A stretch of 64,000 nt of DNA from Mesorhizobium sp. NZP2298. GTDB taxonomy: Bacteria > Pseudomonadota > Alphaproteobacteria > Rhizobiales > Rhizobiaceae. Where the stretch lies: positions 1,240,001 to 1,304,000 of the forward strand of contig NZ_CP033365.1 of assembly GCF_013170825.1 (NCBI RefSeq), in the 5' to 3' direction. The translations under genes and the position numbers were made by a program. This document shows, in pieces, positions 9,616 through 17,835 of this stretch. Positions within the stretch are counted from its first letter, which is position 1. Every line of letters starts with the position of its first letter. Below the pieces are notes generated by a model. That model was not told where the DNA came from. It did not search any database and saw only the letters and a program-made list of their open reading frames with translations.

Positions 9616-9644
9616 ATGATGGGGTGCGTTGCAGCAAATGACAA
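9616..9644 (-). promoter_or_regulatory. Possible promoter of the micropeptide gene
   Basis: TTGTCA (-35, 9644-9639) and CATCAT (-10, 9621-9616) with a 17-base spacer, giving an expected transcript start about 30 bases before the peptide ATG. Judged by eye against the sigma-70 consensus. Confidence 0.35.
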
Positions 9645-9765
9645 GGTGCCATGCTGAAAAAGGCGCCTGTCGGAAAACCCCGCCCAAGCCCGACCCGCGT
9701 GCTTCGGCTTGCGATCCACGTCCCAAACGGACAAGATTGCGCAATCGGGCCGTGGGGGGACGAGC

Positions 9766-11028
9766 ATGGACGCCACCGAAAGAGCCGCGCGCATCGTTCG
9801 AACGGTAATCGAGGCCCTGAAGCCGGGCTTTGCCGTCCGCCTGTGGACCGGGGAACGGATCGGTCCCGCCGGGGGACCGGTGCTTGCCATCAACGATCAG
9901 GACATTGTCTGGCAGTTGGCCCGCCGGCCAAATTTCTCGACGCTGCTGGAGATGTGGATTTCCCGGACGATCGACGTCGAGGACGGGTCGCTGTTCGATC
10001 TCTACGCCTTGCCGTCACAAGGAAAGCTGAGGTTGAAGGCACTGCCGAAGCTGGCGATCCTGCGCGACCTGCCCGCAGTCCTGTTCTCGCGACGGCAAAT
10101 GACGAAACGGGCCGATCTGGCCGGCCGCAATCCCTTCGTGAGCGGTTCCAACAAGCAGGCGATCGAGCATCACTACGATATTTCGAACGCCTTCTATCGG
10201 CTCTTCCTCGACGAGCGCATGGTCTACACCTGCGCCTATTTCACCGATTTCGCCAATGGGATCGACCAGGCACAGAAGGACAAGCTCGACCATATCTGCC
10301 GCAAGCTCAGGCTGAAGCCGGGCGACCGCCTGCTCGACATCGGATGCGGCTGGGGCGCGATGCTGATCCATGCCGCGAAGCACTATGGCGCCATCGGCCA
10401 TGGTGTCTCCCTGTCCGAGGAACAGACCCGGCTGGCGCGAGAACGTATCCGCGCCGAAGGGCTGGAGGACAAGATCACCATCGACATCAAGTCCTATACC
10501 GAACTCGACGGCAGCTATGACAAGATCTCGTCGATCGGCATGTTCGAGGCCGTCGGTCTCGCCAACCACGCCACTTATTTCTCGACCGTCCACCGGCTGC
10601 TGAAGCCGGGCGGCATCTACCTGCACCACGCCATCACACGTCGTGGCAAGGGCGGCACGAGGAAGACGCTGCGCAAGGGCGCGGAATACAAGGCGCTGAT
10701 CAAATACATCTTCCCCGGCGGGGAGGTCGACACGATCGGCATGACGCTCGGCAATCTCGAGGCGCACGGCTTTCTCGTCGCCGATGTCGAGAATTTGCGC
10801 GAGCACTATGCCCGCACCTGCAGGCTGTGGGCGGAGCGCCTGCATGCCCGTTTCGACGAAGCGATCGCCGAGGTCGGCGAGCCCAAGGCGCGGCTATGGC
10901 TGCTTTACCTGACCGGCTGTTCGATCACTTTCGATCGCGGCTCGGCGCAAATCTTCCAGACTGTCGTCACCAAGCGCGCGCGGGAGCCGAGCGGCCTGCC
11001 GCCGACGCGAGCCGATCTGTATCGGTAG
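9766..11028 (+). CDS. Cyclopropane-fatty-acyl-phospholipid synthase-like methyltransferase
   Basis: A 420-residue class I SAM-dependent methyltransferase of the CFA/mycolic-acid cyclopropane synthase family. Seen: an N-terminal lipid-binding-type domain (about residues 1-130), IEHHYDISNAFYRLFLD and MVYTCAYF (family signature before the catalytic core), LLDIGCGWGAMLIHAA (SAM-binding motif I), and SIGMFEAVG. Membrane-lipid modification is the family role, but several rhizobial paralogues exist and this need not be the main CFA synthase. ATG 9766 follows a purine-rich GGGGGACGAG. Its stop codon directly abuts the stop of the convergent MOSC gene, with no gap. Confidence 0.88.
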   Translation: MDATERAARIVRTVIEALKPGFAVRLWTGERIGPAGGPVLAINDQDIVWQLARRPNFSTLLEMWISRTIDVEDGSLFDLYALPSQGKLRLKALPKLAILRDLPAVLFSRRQMTKRADLAGRNPFVSGSNKQAIEHHYDISNAFYRLFLDERMVYTCAYFTDFANGIDQAQKDKLDHICRKLRLKPGDRLLDIGCGWGAMLIHAAKHYGAIGHGVSLSEEQTRLARERIRAEGLEDKITIDIKSYTELDGSYDKISSIGMFEAVGLANHATYFSTVHRLLKPGGIYLHHAITRRGKGGTRKTLRKGAEYKALIKYIFPGGEVDTIGMTLGNLEAHGFLVADVENLREHYARTCRLWAERLHARFDEAIAEVGEPKARLWLLYLTGCSITFDRGSAQIFQTVVTKRAREPSGLPPTRADLYR

Positions 11029-11778
11029 TTACAGGAAACGCATCGCGTCGCCGACCTTGATGCCGGCCGGCCGATCCACCGTGCAGTAGACGCCGAGATT
11101 GTGGGCGTTGTGGCGGACCAGGTTGCGCAGGATACCGGGATCGTGGTCGAAGCCGTCCTGGGCGATGATGGTGAAGCCGCAGCGGCGGCATGGTTCGGAA
11201 ATCGTCAGGAGCAGGTCGCCGATCGCGAGCTTGCGGCCGATCCATTCCGTTTCGGGAAACGAGCCTTCCATCGCCGCCATGTCGACGACGATGTTGGGGC
11301 GGAAGCGGCGCGCGTCGGCCGCCCCATCAGGATGCAGCGCCTTCAACCGTGCGAGCGAAGCCGTGGTCAAGAGGTGGATCGGCGCCTTGGTATAACGCGC
11401 CTGCGTGACCGGACCGGCATAGGCGGCCGATGCATTCTCCCGGCCGAACGGCCGGATCGAGGCGGCGAAGCCGAGATAGGCCGATACGGCGCGGTCGCAT
11501 TCGGCGCTTGGCGCGGCCAGCCAGTCGCCGTCAGGAACGGCGATCTCCAGGTCGCGATCATTGGCCAGCCGGGTGCGGATGCGCGGCACCTTGTGCCATT
11601 TCGCCTCGCGGTCGGGCCGGGCAATCTCGTTGTCCGAGGTATCCACGAGGCCGAACATGCGGTCGCCCGCCATGCCCGCCGGTCCGACCAGGATGGCGTC
11701 CCGACGCTCGCCAGCGAGCGAACTGGCCGGATAGCGCCAGAGCTGGCTGACAGAGCCCAATGCCGCGTCTTCGCGCAT
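11029..11778 (-). CDS. MOSC domain-containing protein
   Basis: A 249-residue protein with an N-terminal MOSC-N beta-barrel (about residues 5-110) and a C-terminal MOSC domain (about 120-249) including RFRPNIVVD and the conserved-Cys region EPCRRCGFT. Family members bind molybdenum cofactor or transfer sulfur (YcbX/YiiM/mARC relatives); there is no fused ferredoxin domain, so electron delivery would come from a partner. The ATG overlaps the acs stop as TGATG, so it is probably translated from the acs transcript. Confidence 0.88.
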   Translation of the reverse strand: MREDAALGSVSQLWRYPASSLAGERRDAILVGPAGMAGDRMFGLVDTSDNEIARPDREAKWHKVPRIRTRLANDRDLEIAVPDGDWLAAPSAECDRAVSAYLGFAASIRPFGRENASAAYAGPVTQARYTKAPIHLLTTASLARLKALHPDGAADARRFRPNIVVDMAAMEGSFPETEWIGRKLAIGDLLLTISEPCRRCGFTIIAQDGFDHDPGILRNLVRHNAHNLGVYCTVDRPAGIKVGDAMRFL

Positions 11779-13733
11779 CAGCCCTTCTTGTTCTGCCGGT
11801 TGGCAACGAGGTCGTCGACGACCGCCGGGTCGGCCAGCGTCGAGGTGTCGCCGAGCGCGGCAAAATCGTCCTCGGCGATCTTGCGCAGGATGCGTCGCAT
11901 GATCTTGCCGGATCGGGTCTTGGGCAGGCCCGGCGCGAACTGGATCTTGTCGGGCGAAGCGATGGCGCCGATCTCCTTGCGGACATGGGCGATAAGTTCC
12001 TTGCGCAGGTCCTCGGTCGGCTCTTCCCCCTTCATCAAGGTAACGTAGCTGTAGATGCCCTGGCCCTTGATGTCGTGCGGGTAGCCGACGACGGCGGCCT
12101 CGGAGACCTTCTCATGGCTGACCAGCGCCGATTCGACTTCGGCCGTGCCCATGCGGTGGCCGGATACGTTGATGACGTCGTCGACGCGGCCGGTGATCCA
12201 GTAGTAGCCGTCGGCGTCGCGACGGCAGCCATCGCCGGTGAAGTACTTGCCCTTGTAGGTCGAGAAATAGGTCTGCACGAAGCGGTCGTGATCGCCATAG
12301 ACGGTACGCATCTGGCCCGGCCAGGAATCGGTGATGCAGAGATTACCGTCCGCGGCTCCTTCCAGCACCTTGCCTTCGCCGTCGACCAGCTGCGGCTTGA
12401 CGCCGAAGAAGGGCCTTGTCGCCGAGCCTGGCTTGAGGTCGGTGGCGCCGGGCAGCGGGGTGATCAGGATGCCGCCGGTCTCGGTCTGCCACCAAGTGTC
12501 GACGATCGGCACCTTGCCGTTGCCGACGACGTTGAAATACCACTCCCAGGCTTCCGGATTGATCGGCTCGCCGACCGAACCGAGGACGCGCAGCGACTTG
12601 CGCGAGGTCTTCTTCACCGGATCGTTGCCGGCCCCCATCAGCGCGCGCAGCGCCGTCGGCGCGGTGTAGAAGATGTTGACCTTGTGCTTGTCGATGACTT
12701 CCCAGAAGCGCGACTGCGACGGGTAGTTGGGCACGCCTTCGAACATCAGCGTGGTGGCGCCGTTGGCGAGCGGGCCATAGACGATGTAGCTGTGGCCGGT
12801 GACCCAGCCGACATCGGCGGTGCACCAGTAGATGTCACCATCATGGTAGTCGAAGACATATTGGTGCGTCATCGACACGTAGACGAGATAGCCGGCGGTG
12901 GTGTGCAGCACGCCCTTCGGCTTTCCGGTCGAGCCGGACGTGTAGAGGATAAACAGCGGATCCTCCGCCTTCATCTTCTCGGGCTTGCACTCGGCCTTCA
13001 CCGATGCGACTTCGTCGTGGTACCAGACATCTCGGCCAGGCGACCAGCCGATCTTGCCGCCGGTGCGGCGCACGACGACAACGTTCTTCACCATCACATG
13101 GTGCCTGGCGGCAATGTCGATCGCCTTGTCGGTGTTCTCCTTCAGCGGGATCGGCTTGCCGCCGCGCAAGCCCTCGTCGGCGGTGATGACGAAGGTCGAT
13201 TCGCAGTCGACGATGCGGCCGGCCAGCGCATCCGGCGAGAAGCCGCCGAAGACGATCGAATGGATGGCGCCGATGCGCGTGCAGGCCAGCATCGCATAGG
13301 CGGCTTCCGGGATCATCGGCATGTAGATGGTGACGCGGTCGCCTTTCTTGACGCCGTGCTTCTTCATCACATTGGCGAGCCGGCAGACATGGTCGTAAAG
13401 CTCGTTGTAGGTGATCTTCTTGTCGTCGTAGGGGTTGTCGCCTTCCCAGATGATGGCGGTCTGGTCGCCGCGCTTCTTCAGGTGGCGGTCGATGCAATTG
13501 TACGAGACGTTGGTCAGCCCGTCCTCGAACCACTTGATCGAGACCTTGCCGTCGAAGGAGGTGTTCTTGACCTTGCTGAAGGGCTTGAACCAGTCGATGC
13601 GCTTGCCGTGCTTGCCCCAGAATTTGTCCGGGTTCTTGATGCTGTCGGCGTACCATTTCAGGTAGGTGTCATTGTCGATCAGCGCGTTCTTCTTCCACGC
13701 CGGCTGGACGCGATGGACATGAACCTCGGACAT
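11778..13733 (-). CDS. acs: Acetyl-CoA synthetase (AMP-forming)
   Basis: Activates acetate to acetyl-CoA through acetyl-AMP. It is 651 residues, the usual length. Seen: the adenylate-forming signature [20 protein letters not shown], the WWQTETGG motif, [20 protein letters not shown] (hinge region), and the C-terminal RSGKIMRR, whose Lys610 is the residue regulated by acetylation in the family. ATG 13733 has GGGAGG upstream; longer in-frame extensions are unsupported. A nested palindrome lies about 190 bp upstream between acs and the divergent usg-like gene. Confidence 0.97.
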   Translation of the reverse strand: MSEVHVHRVQPAWKKNALIDNDTYLKWYADSIKNPDKFWGKHGKRIDWFKPFSKVKNTSFDGKVSIKWFEDGLTNVSYNCIDRHLKKRGDQTAIIWEGDNPYDDKKITYNELYDHVCRLANVMKKHGVKKGDRVTIYMPMIPEAAYAMLACTRIGAIHSIVFGGFSPDALAGRIVDCESTFVITADEGLRGGKPIPLKENTDKAIDIAARHHVMVKNVVVVRRTGGKIGWSPGRDVWYHDEVASVKAECKPEKMKAEDPLFILYTSGSTGKPKGVLHTTAGYLVYVSMTHQYVFDYHDGDIYWCTADVGWVTGHSYIVYGPLANGATTLMFEGVPNYPSQSRFWEVIDKHKVNIFYTAPTALRALMGAGNDPVKKTSRKSLRVLGSVGEPINPEAWEWYFNVVGNGKVPIVDTWWQTETGGILITPLPGATDLKPGSATRPFFGVKPQLVDGEGKVLEGAADGNLCITDSWPGQMRTVYGDHDRFVQTYFSTYKGKYFTGDGCRRDADGYYWITGRVDDVINVSGHRMGTAEVESALVSHEKVSEAAVVGYPHDIKGQGIYSYVTLMKGEEPTEDLRKELIAHVRKEIGAIASPDKIQFAPGLPKTRSGKIMRRILRKIAEDDFAALGDTSTLADPAVVDDLVANRQNKKG

Positions 13734-13919
13734 TCCTGACTTTCCTCCCGAACCAATCCGCCGGCTTGAAACGCCGGCGGGATCGCGGCGACGCAGCCAC
13801 GAATTCGGCGGCATTATTACCAGTTCCGCCGTAACGGCAATATTAGACGTTGGATTCGCGCGGCGGGATGCCGCAGGGAGCCTCGTACGCGCTGTCAGCA
13901 CTCGAGCCGGTTCGCTGCT

Positions 13920-13977
13920 AACTGTATGTTTTCCAATCGAAAAGCCTGTTTCGATCAGGAAAAATCAATAGACAGTT
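13920..13977. promoter_or_regulatory. Nested inverted-repeat array between acs and the usg-like gene
   Basis: Three concentric perfect inverted repeats share one centre: AACTGT/ACAGTT (13920-13925, 13972-13977), TTTTCC/GGAAAA (13929-13934, 13958-13963) and ATCGAAA/TTTCGAT (13936-13942, 13949-13955). The block is AT-rich compared with its surroundings and sits 48 bp before the usg-like start. It is a candidate operator or cruciform-forming site; no known box was recognised. Confidence 0.5.
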
Positions 13978-14024
13978 AAGCAACGGCGCGCACAATCTGA
14001 CGTTGGGAGGAAGGAGACTCAACC

Positions 14025-14309
14025 TTGGGGACCGCCATGCGCGACCATTCCGAAATGGACCTGATGCTCAAAGGCTATGGCCTGACCACGGCCAAGATTC
14101 TTTATCACTTTCCCGACCATCCCCATCTCCTGCAGAGCTTCATCTGGCAGGACTACGACCTGGCGCCGAAGTTTCCGGCGCTGATCAAGTTCATCGAATT
14201 CTGGAAGGCCAAGCTCGACGGGCCACTGCATTCGGTCGTCTACACGCACCAGAAGCTGATCGCGCCGAATGAATGGCGCAAGGTGGATGGGGAGTTCGTG
14301 CTGCACTGA
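14025..14309 (+). CDS. Usg-like family protein
   Basis: A 94-residue protein with the composition and motifs of the alphaproteobacterial Usg family: MLKGYGLTTAKILYHFPDHP, a Trp-rich SFIWQDYDLAPKFP and a C-terminal HSVVYTHQKLIAPNEWR. The family was named for its location upstream of trpF in Caulobacter; its function is unknown and no trp gene is present here. TTG 14025 sits 8 bases after GGAAGGAG; an in-frame ATG at 14037 is further from it, so TTG is preferred. Monocistronic, followed at once by the palindromic element. Confidence 0.82.
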   Translation: MGTAMRDHSEMDLMLKGYGLTTAKILYHFPDHPHLLQSFIWQDYDLAPKFPALIKFIEFWKAKLDGPLHSVVYTHQKLIAPNEWRKVDGEFVLH

Positions 14310-14449
14310 GGCGTGCCGATATTCAGGTGAGGCCGGCCTGCGAATGGCGGCTTCCTGCGCTTCCGGTGCTCACGTACGAAAAGTACGCTCCGCTCCGGTT
14401 CTCGGAAGCCACCATTCTCGACTCGGCCTGACCTGAATCTCGACACGCC
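14310..14449. repeat. 140-bp palindromic intergenic element, copy 2
   Basis: Closely similar to the copy at 5681-5821 over its full length, with the same CGTAC-loop-GTACG core and near-matching inverted ends (14310-14327 versus 14432-14449). It begins on the base after the usg-like stop codon and ends 18 bp before the stop of the convergent aldo/keto reductase, again sitting between two gene tails. Confidence 0.87.
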
Positions 14450-14467
14450 TTAACTTTGGCGCGGTGG

Positions 14468-15502
14468 TCACACCGCCGGCGGGTTCAGCCGCGCAAAACC
14501 TTCCTGGCGGCGGTACGGAAAATACGGGTAGGGCGCGGTCACTTCGCTGGCCGCATCCAGTTTTTTCATCTGATCCGGCGTCAGCGACCAGCCGACGGCG
14601 CCAAGGTTCTGCCTCAGCTGTTCTTCGTTGCGGGCGCCGATGATGACCGAGGAAACGGTCGGGCGTTGCAGCAGCCAGTTGATGGCGATCTGCGGCACGG
14701 TCTTGCCGGTTTCCTGCGCCAGCGCATCCAGCGCATCCATCACCCGGTAGAGATGTTCGTCCGCGACCGGCGGACCGAAATCAGCTGTGTCGTGCAGCCG
14801 GCTCTTTTCCGGCAGCTTCTGGCCGCGACGGATCTTGCCGGTCAGCCGGCCCCAGCCGAGCGGGCTCCACACCAGCGCGCCGACACCCTGGTCGAGGCCA
14901 AGCGGCATCAACTCCCACTCATAGTCGCGGCCGACCAGCGAGTAGTAGACCTGATGCGCGGCGTAGCGCGGGTAGCCATGCTTGTCCGCCTCCGCCAGCG
15001 ACTTCATCACCTGCCAGCCGGAGAAGTTGGAGACGCCGACATAGCGCAGCTTGCCGGCACGCACGAGTTCGTCCAGCGTCGACAGCACCTCCTCGATCGG
15101 CGTACCTGCATCGAAGGCATGCAGTTGCAACAGGTCGATATAGTCGGTGTCGAGGCGCTTCAGCGCGGCGTCCGTGGCCTTGATCAGCCGCGAACGCGAC
15201 GAGCCGTAGTCGGCCGGCCCGTCACCCATTGGCAGTGAGGTCTTGGTGGAGATCAGCACGGCGTCGCGACGGCCCTTGATCGCTTCACCCAGCACCTGTT
15301 CCGAGGCGCCGTTCGAATAGACGTCCGCCGTGTCGAACAGATTGACGCCGGCTTCCAGGCAGATGTCGACCAGCCGCCGCGCTTCCCTGGCGTCGCTGTT
15401 GCCCCAGGCGCCGAACAGCGGGCCGGAGCCGCCGAAGGTTCCCGCGCCGAATGAGAGTGCGGGCACTTTCAGGCCCGATGTGCCGAGACGTCGATAATCC
15501 AT
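14468..15502 (-). CDS. Aldo/keto reductase
   Basis: A 344-residue NADPH-dependent (beta/alpha)8 oxidoreductase. Seen: catalytic Asp/Tyr in LFDTADVYSNG, catalytic Lys in ISTKTSLPMG, catalytic His in LLQLHAFD, and the C-terminal cofactor-site block VSSVIIGARNEEQLRQNLGA. The substrate is unknown. ATG 15502 has CAGGAG at a good distance. It is downstream of an MFS exporter gene (55 bp gap, same strand), and both are divergent from a LysR regulator that probably controls them. Confidence 0.92.
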   Translation of the reverse strand: MDYRRLGTSGLKVPALSFGAGTFGGSGPLFGAWGNSDAREARRLVDICLEAGVNLFDTADVYSNGASEQVLGEAIKGRRDAVLISTKTSLPMGDGPADYGSSRSRLIKATDAALKRLDTDYIDLLQLHAFDAGTPIEEVLSTLDELVRAGKLRYVGVSNFSGWQVMKSLAEADKHGYPRYAAHQVYYSLVGRDYEWELMPLGLDQGVGALVWSPLGWGRLTGKIRRGQKLPEKSRLHDTADFGPPVADEHLYRVMDALDALAQETGKTVPQIAINWLLQRPTVSSVIIGARNEEQLRQNLGAVGWSLTPDQMKKLDAASEVTAPYPYFPYRRQEGFARLNPPAV

Positions 15503-15557
15503 TTTCTGCTCCTGGTGGTTTGGAAAGAGGAAAGGCAATCCGGCTCGCCGACGAGCG

Positions 15558-16739
15558 TCAGGACCGGACGGAGACAGGCCCGCCGAGCGCGTTGGTGCGA
15601 TCGAGGCGCAGGGCCAGCCCGGCCACGGCGAGTGCCGCGACCGGCAGCAGGGCGGCGACCCAGGTGAGCGAACCCAGCCCCATGCCATGGGCGATGACCG
15701 CGCCGCCAAGCCAGGCGCCGGCGGCGTTGCCGAGATTGAAGGCGGCGATGTTGAAGGACGAGGCGAGGCTCTGGCCGGCGCCTTGCGCCTTTTCCAGCAC
15801 CCACATCTGCAACGGCGCCACCGTGGCGAAGGCGGCTGCACCAAGCAGGCCGACATAGATGACGGCCATGACCTGGCTGTGGATGGCGAAGCTCATGGTC
15901 GCGAGCACAAGGGCCAGCACGACCAGACTGCCCAGCACCGCCGGCACCAGCCAGCGGTCGGCGACCTTGCCGCCGACGAGGTTGCCCGCGATGAGACCGC
16001 CGCCGAAGACGAGCAGGATCGGCGACACGGCGGCTTCCTCGAAGCCGCTGATCTGCGTCAACAGCGGCGCGATGTAGGTGAAGACGGCGAAGACGCCGGC
16101 ATAACCGAGCACGGTGGTGGCAAGCCCGAGCAGGACCGGCGTGCGGCGCAGCACGGCGAGATCGGCGCGCAGGTCGCTCCTCTCGGGCGCGGCCTGGCTG
16201 CGCGGCACCAGGGCCAGGATGACGGCGAAGGCCGCCAGGCCGACCGCGGTGACCGCCCAGAAGGTCGCACGCCAGCCGAAGGCCTGGCCAAGCCAGGTGC
16301 CGAAAGGCACGCCGAGGATGTTGGCGATGGTGAGCCCGGTGAACATCAACGCGATCGCCGAGGCCTTCCTGTTGGGCGCGACCAGGCCGGTGGCGACCAC
16401 CGAGCCGACGCCGAAGAAGGTGCCGTGGGCAAAGGCGGTGATGATGCGGGCGCCCATCAGGGTCCAGTAGTCGGGCGCCAGCGCACAGGCGAGATTGCCC
16501 AGCGTGAAGATCGCCATCAGCGCCAGAAGCACGGTCTTGCGCGGCCAATTGCCGGTGGCGATGGTGAGCAGCGGCGCGCCGATGACGACGCCGAGCGCAT
16601 AGCCCGAAATGAGCTGCCCGGCGGCGGAGATCGAGACGCCGAGATCCTTGCTGACGTCGAGCAGCAGGCCCATGATGACGAATTCGGTGACACCGATGCC
16701 GAAGGCACCGGCGGCTAGGGCGTAGAGAGCAAGAGGCAT
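15558..16739 (-). CDS. MFS transporter, DHA1/AraJ-like
   Basis: A 393-residue permease with about 12 hydrophobic segments. Seen: an N-terminal LALYALAAGAFGIGVTEFVI first helix, the helix 5 segment GVPFGTWLGQAFGWRATF typical of drug:H+ antiporter 1 (arabinose-efflux-like) proteins, and a central linker near PRSQAAPERSDLRAD. Likely exports a small metabolite or drug; the substrate is not deducible. I start it at ATG 16739; an in-frame GTG four codons earlier is possible. Divergent from LysR with the operator-like palindrome between them. Confidence 0.9.
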   Translation of the reverse strand: MPLALYALAAGAFGIGVTEFVIMGLLLDVSKDLGVSISAAGQLISGYALGVVIGAPLLTIATGNWPRKTVLLALMAIFTLGNLACALAPDYWTLMGARIITAFAHGTFFGVGSVVATGLVAPNRKASAIALMFTGLTIANILGVPFGTWLGQAFGWRATFWAVTAVGLAAFAVILALVPRSQAAPERSDLRADLAVLRRTPVLLGLATTVLGYAGVFAVFTYIAPLLTQISGFEEAAVSPILLVFGGGLIAGNLVGGKVADRWLVPAVLGSLVVLALVLATMSFAIHSQVMAVIYVGLLGAAAFATVAPLQMWVLEKAQGAGQSLASSFNIAAFNLGNAAGAWLGGAVIAHGMGLGSLTWVAALLPVAALAVAGLALRLDRTNALGGPVSVRS

Positions 16740-16829
16740 GGCGGTTTCCACTTTGAAAGACGGCCGTCAAGGCGATGAGCGCCTTTGTCCAATCCGCGCC
16801 CCCGACCGGGAAGATCGTGTTGCCTGGTG

Positions 16830-16879
16830 CTGTGAACCAGACTTGATCAGGGCATATTTTCTGTGAAATAGATTCACAG
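16830..16879. promoter_or_regulatory. Probable LysR operator: CTGTGAA half-sites
   Basis: A perfect palindrome CTGTGAA-N5-TTCACAG (16861-16867 and 16873-16879) ends directly against the lysR ATG. A third CTGTGAA half-site lies at 16830-16836, 31 bp (about three helical turns) away. A TTGATC at 16843-16848 lies between them. The layout fits autoregulation plus control of the divergent MFS/reductase genes by the LysR protein. Confidence 0.55.
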
Positions 16880-17788
16880 ATGGCCAGACCCGACATAAAC
16901 CGTTCCGGCGAGATCGAAGTCTTCGTGCGCGTCGTGGAGACGGGCAGCTTTTCCGCCGCGGCGCGCGCGTTGCGCATGACGCCGTCGGCCGTCAGCAAGC
17001 TGATCGCTCGGCTGGAGGCCCGGCTCGGCGCGCGGCTGGTCAGCCGCTCGACGCGCAAGCTGCTGCTGACGCCGGAAGGGGCGGCATTCTATGAAAGCGG
17101 GCTACGCATCCTCGCCGACATGGCAGCAGCCGAGCGCGAGGCGGCCGCGGGCGCCGCGCCGCGCGGGCGGCTGCGCGTCAACACCTACGTGCCGTTCGGG
17201 GTGCACCGGCTGATCCCGCTGCTGCCGCGCTTCCTCGAACGCTATCCCGAAATCTCGGTCGATCTGGTGCTGACCGACAGTGTCATCGACCTGATGGCTG
17301 AACGTGCCGATGTAGCGATCCGGGCCGGGCCGCTTGGCGAGTCACGGCTGGTGGCGCGCAAGCTCGGACAGAGCCCGGTGGTCGTCGTTGCGGCCCCTTC
17401 CTACCTCGAGCCGCACGGCACGCCGCTGACGCCGGCCGATCTCGACACACACAACCGGATGGGCTTCGGCTTCGTCAGGCACATTGACGGCTGGCCGTTC
17501 CTCGACGCGCAGGGCAATGCCGTCATCATCCCGATCACCGGCAACACCCAGGTCAGCGACGGCGAGGCAATGCGGCTGATGACGCTGGCCGGGGTAGGCA
17601 TTTCCCGGCTGGCGCGCTGGCATGTGGCGGCCGATATCGCCGCCGGGCGGCTGGTGCCGCTGCTGGAGGATTTCAACCCGGGCGACGAGGAGGCGACGCA
17701 CGCTGTCTATGTCGGCCAGGGCCGGCATCTGCCGGCACGGGTAAGGGCGTTTCTCGATTTTCTGGGCGAGAGCGTGCGGCTGGGCTGA
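16880..17788 (+). CDS. LysR family transcriptional regulator
   Basis: A 302-residue regulator. The N-terminal winged helix includes the HTH SFSAAARALRMTPSAVSKLI (about residues 24-43); a periplasmic-binding-protein-like effector domain follows (about 90-300), with RGRLRVNTYVPFGVHRLIPL at its start. It belongs to the AaeR/DmlR-like subgroup with the short GEIEVFVRVVETGSF N-terminus. No Shine-Dalgarno sequence precedes ATG 16880 because the palindromic operator abuts it, so the message may be leaderless. It probably regulates the divergent MFS-aldo/keto reductase pair. Confidence 0.92.
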   Translation: MARPDINRSGEIEVFVRVVETGSFSAAARALRMTPSAVSKLIARLEARLGARLVSRSTRKLLLTPEGAAFYESGLRILADMAAAEREAAAGAAPRGRLRVNTYVPFGVHRLIPLLPRFLERYPEISVDLVLTDSVIDLMAERADVAIRAGPLGESRLVARKLGQSPVVVVAAPSYLEPHGTPLTPADLDTHNRMGFGFVRHIDGWPFLDAQGNAVIIPITGNTQVSDGEAMRLMTLAGVGISRLARWHVAADIAAGRLVPLLEDFNPGDEEATHAVYVGQGRHLPARVRAFLDFLGESVRLG

Positions 17789-17792
17789 ACGG

Positions 17793-17820
17793 TTTTCGGG
17801 AGCCCGCCGGCTCCCGAAAA
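17793..17820. terminator. Bidirectional terminator between lysR and the second aldo/keto reductase
   Basis: Perfect 12-bp stem TTTTCGGGAGCC/GGCTCCCGAAAA with a 4-base loop, lying between two convergent stop codons (17788 and 17836). The A and T ends of the stem give a short U-run in either direction. Confidence 0.8.
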
Positions 17821-17835
17821 GTCTGTGCCGGCTGC

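Noticed and set aside
11760..13739. 659-codon open frame antisense to acs
   Set aside because: Same artefact; acs has all family motifs and a good ribosome-binding site.
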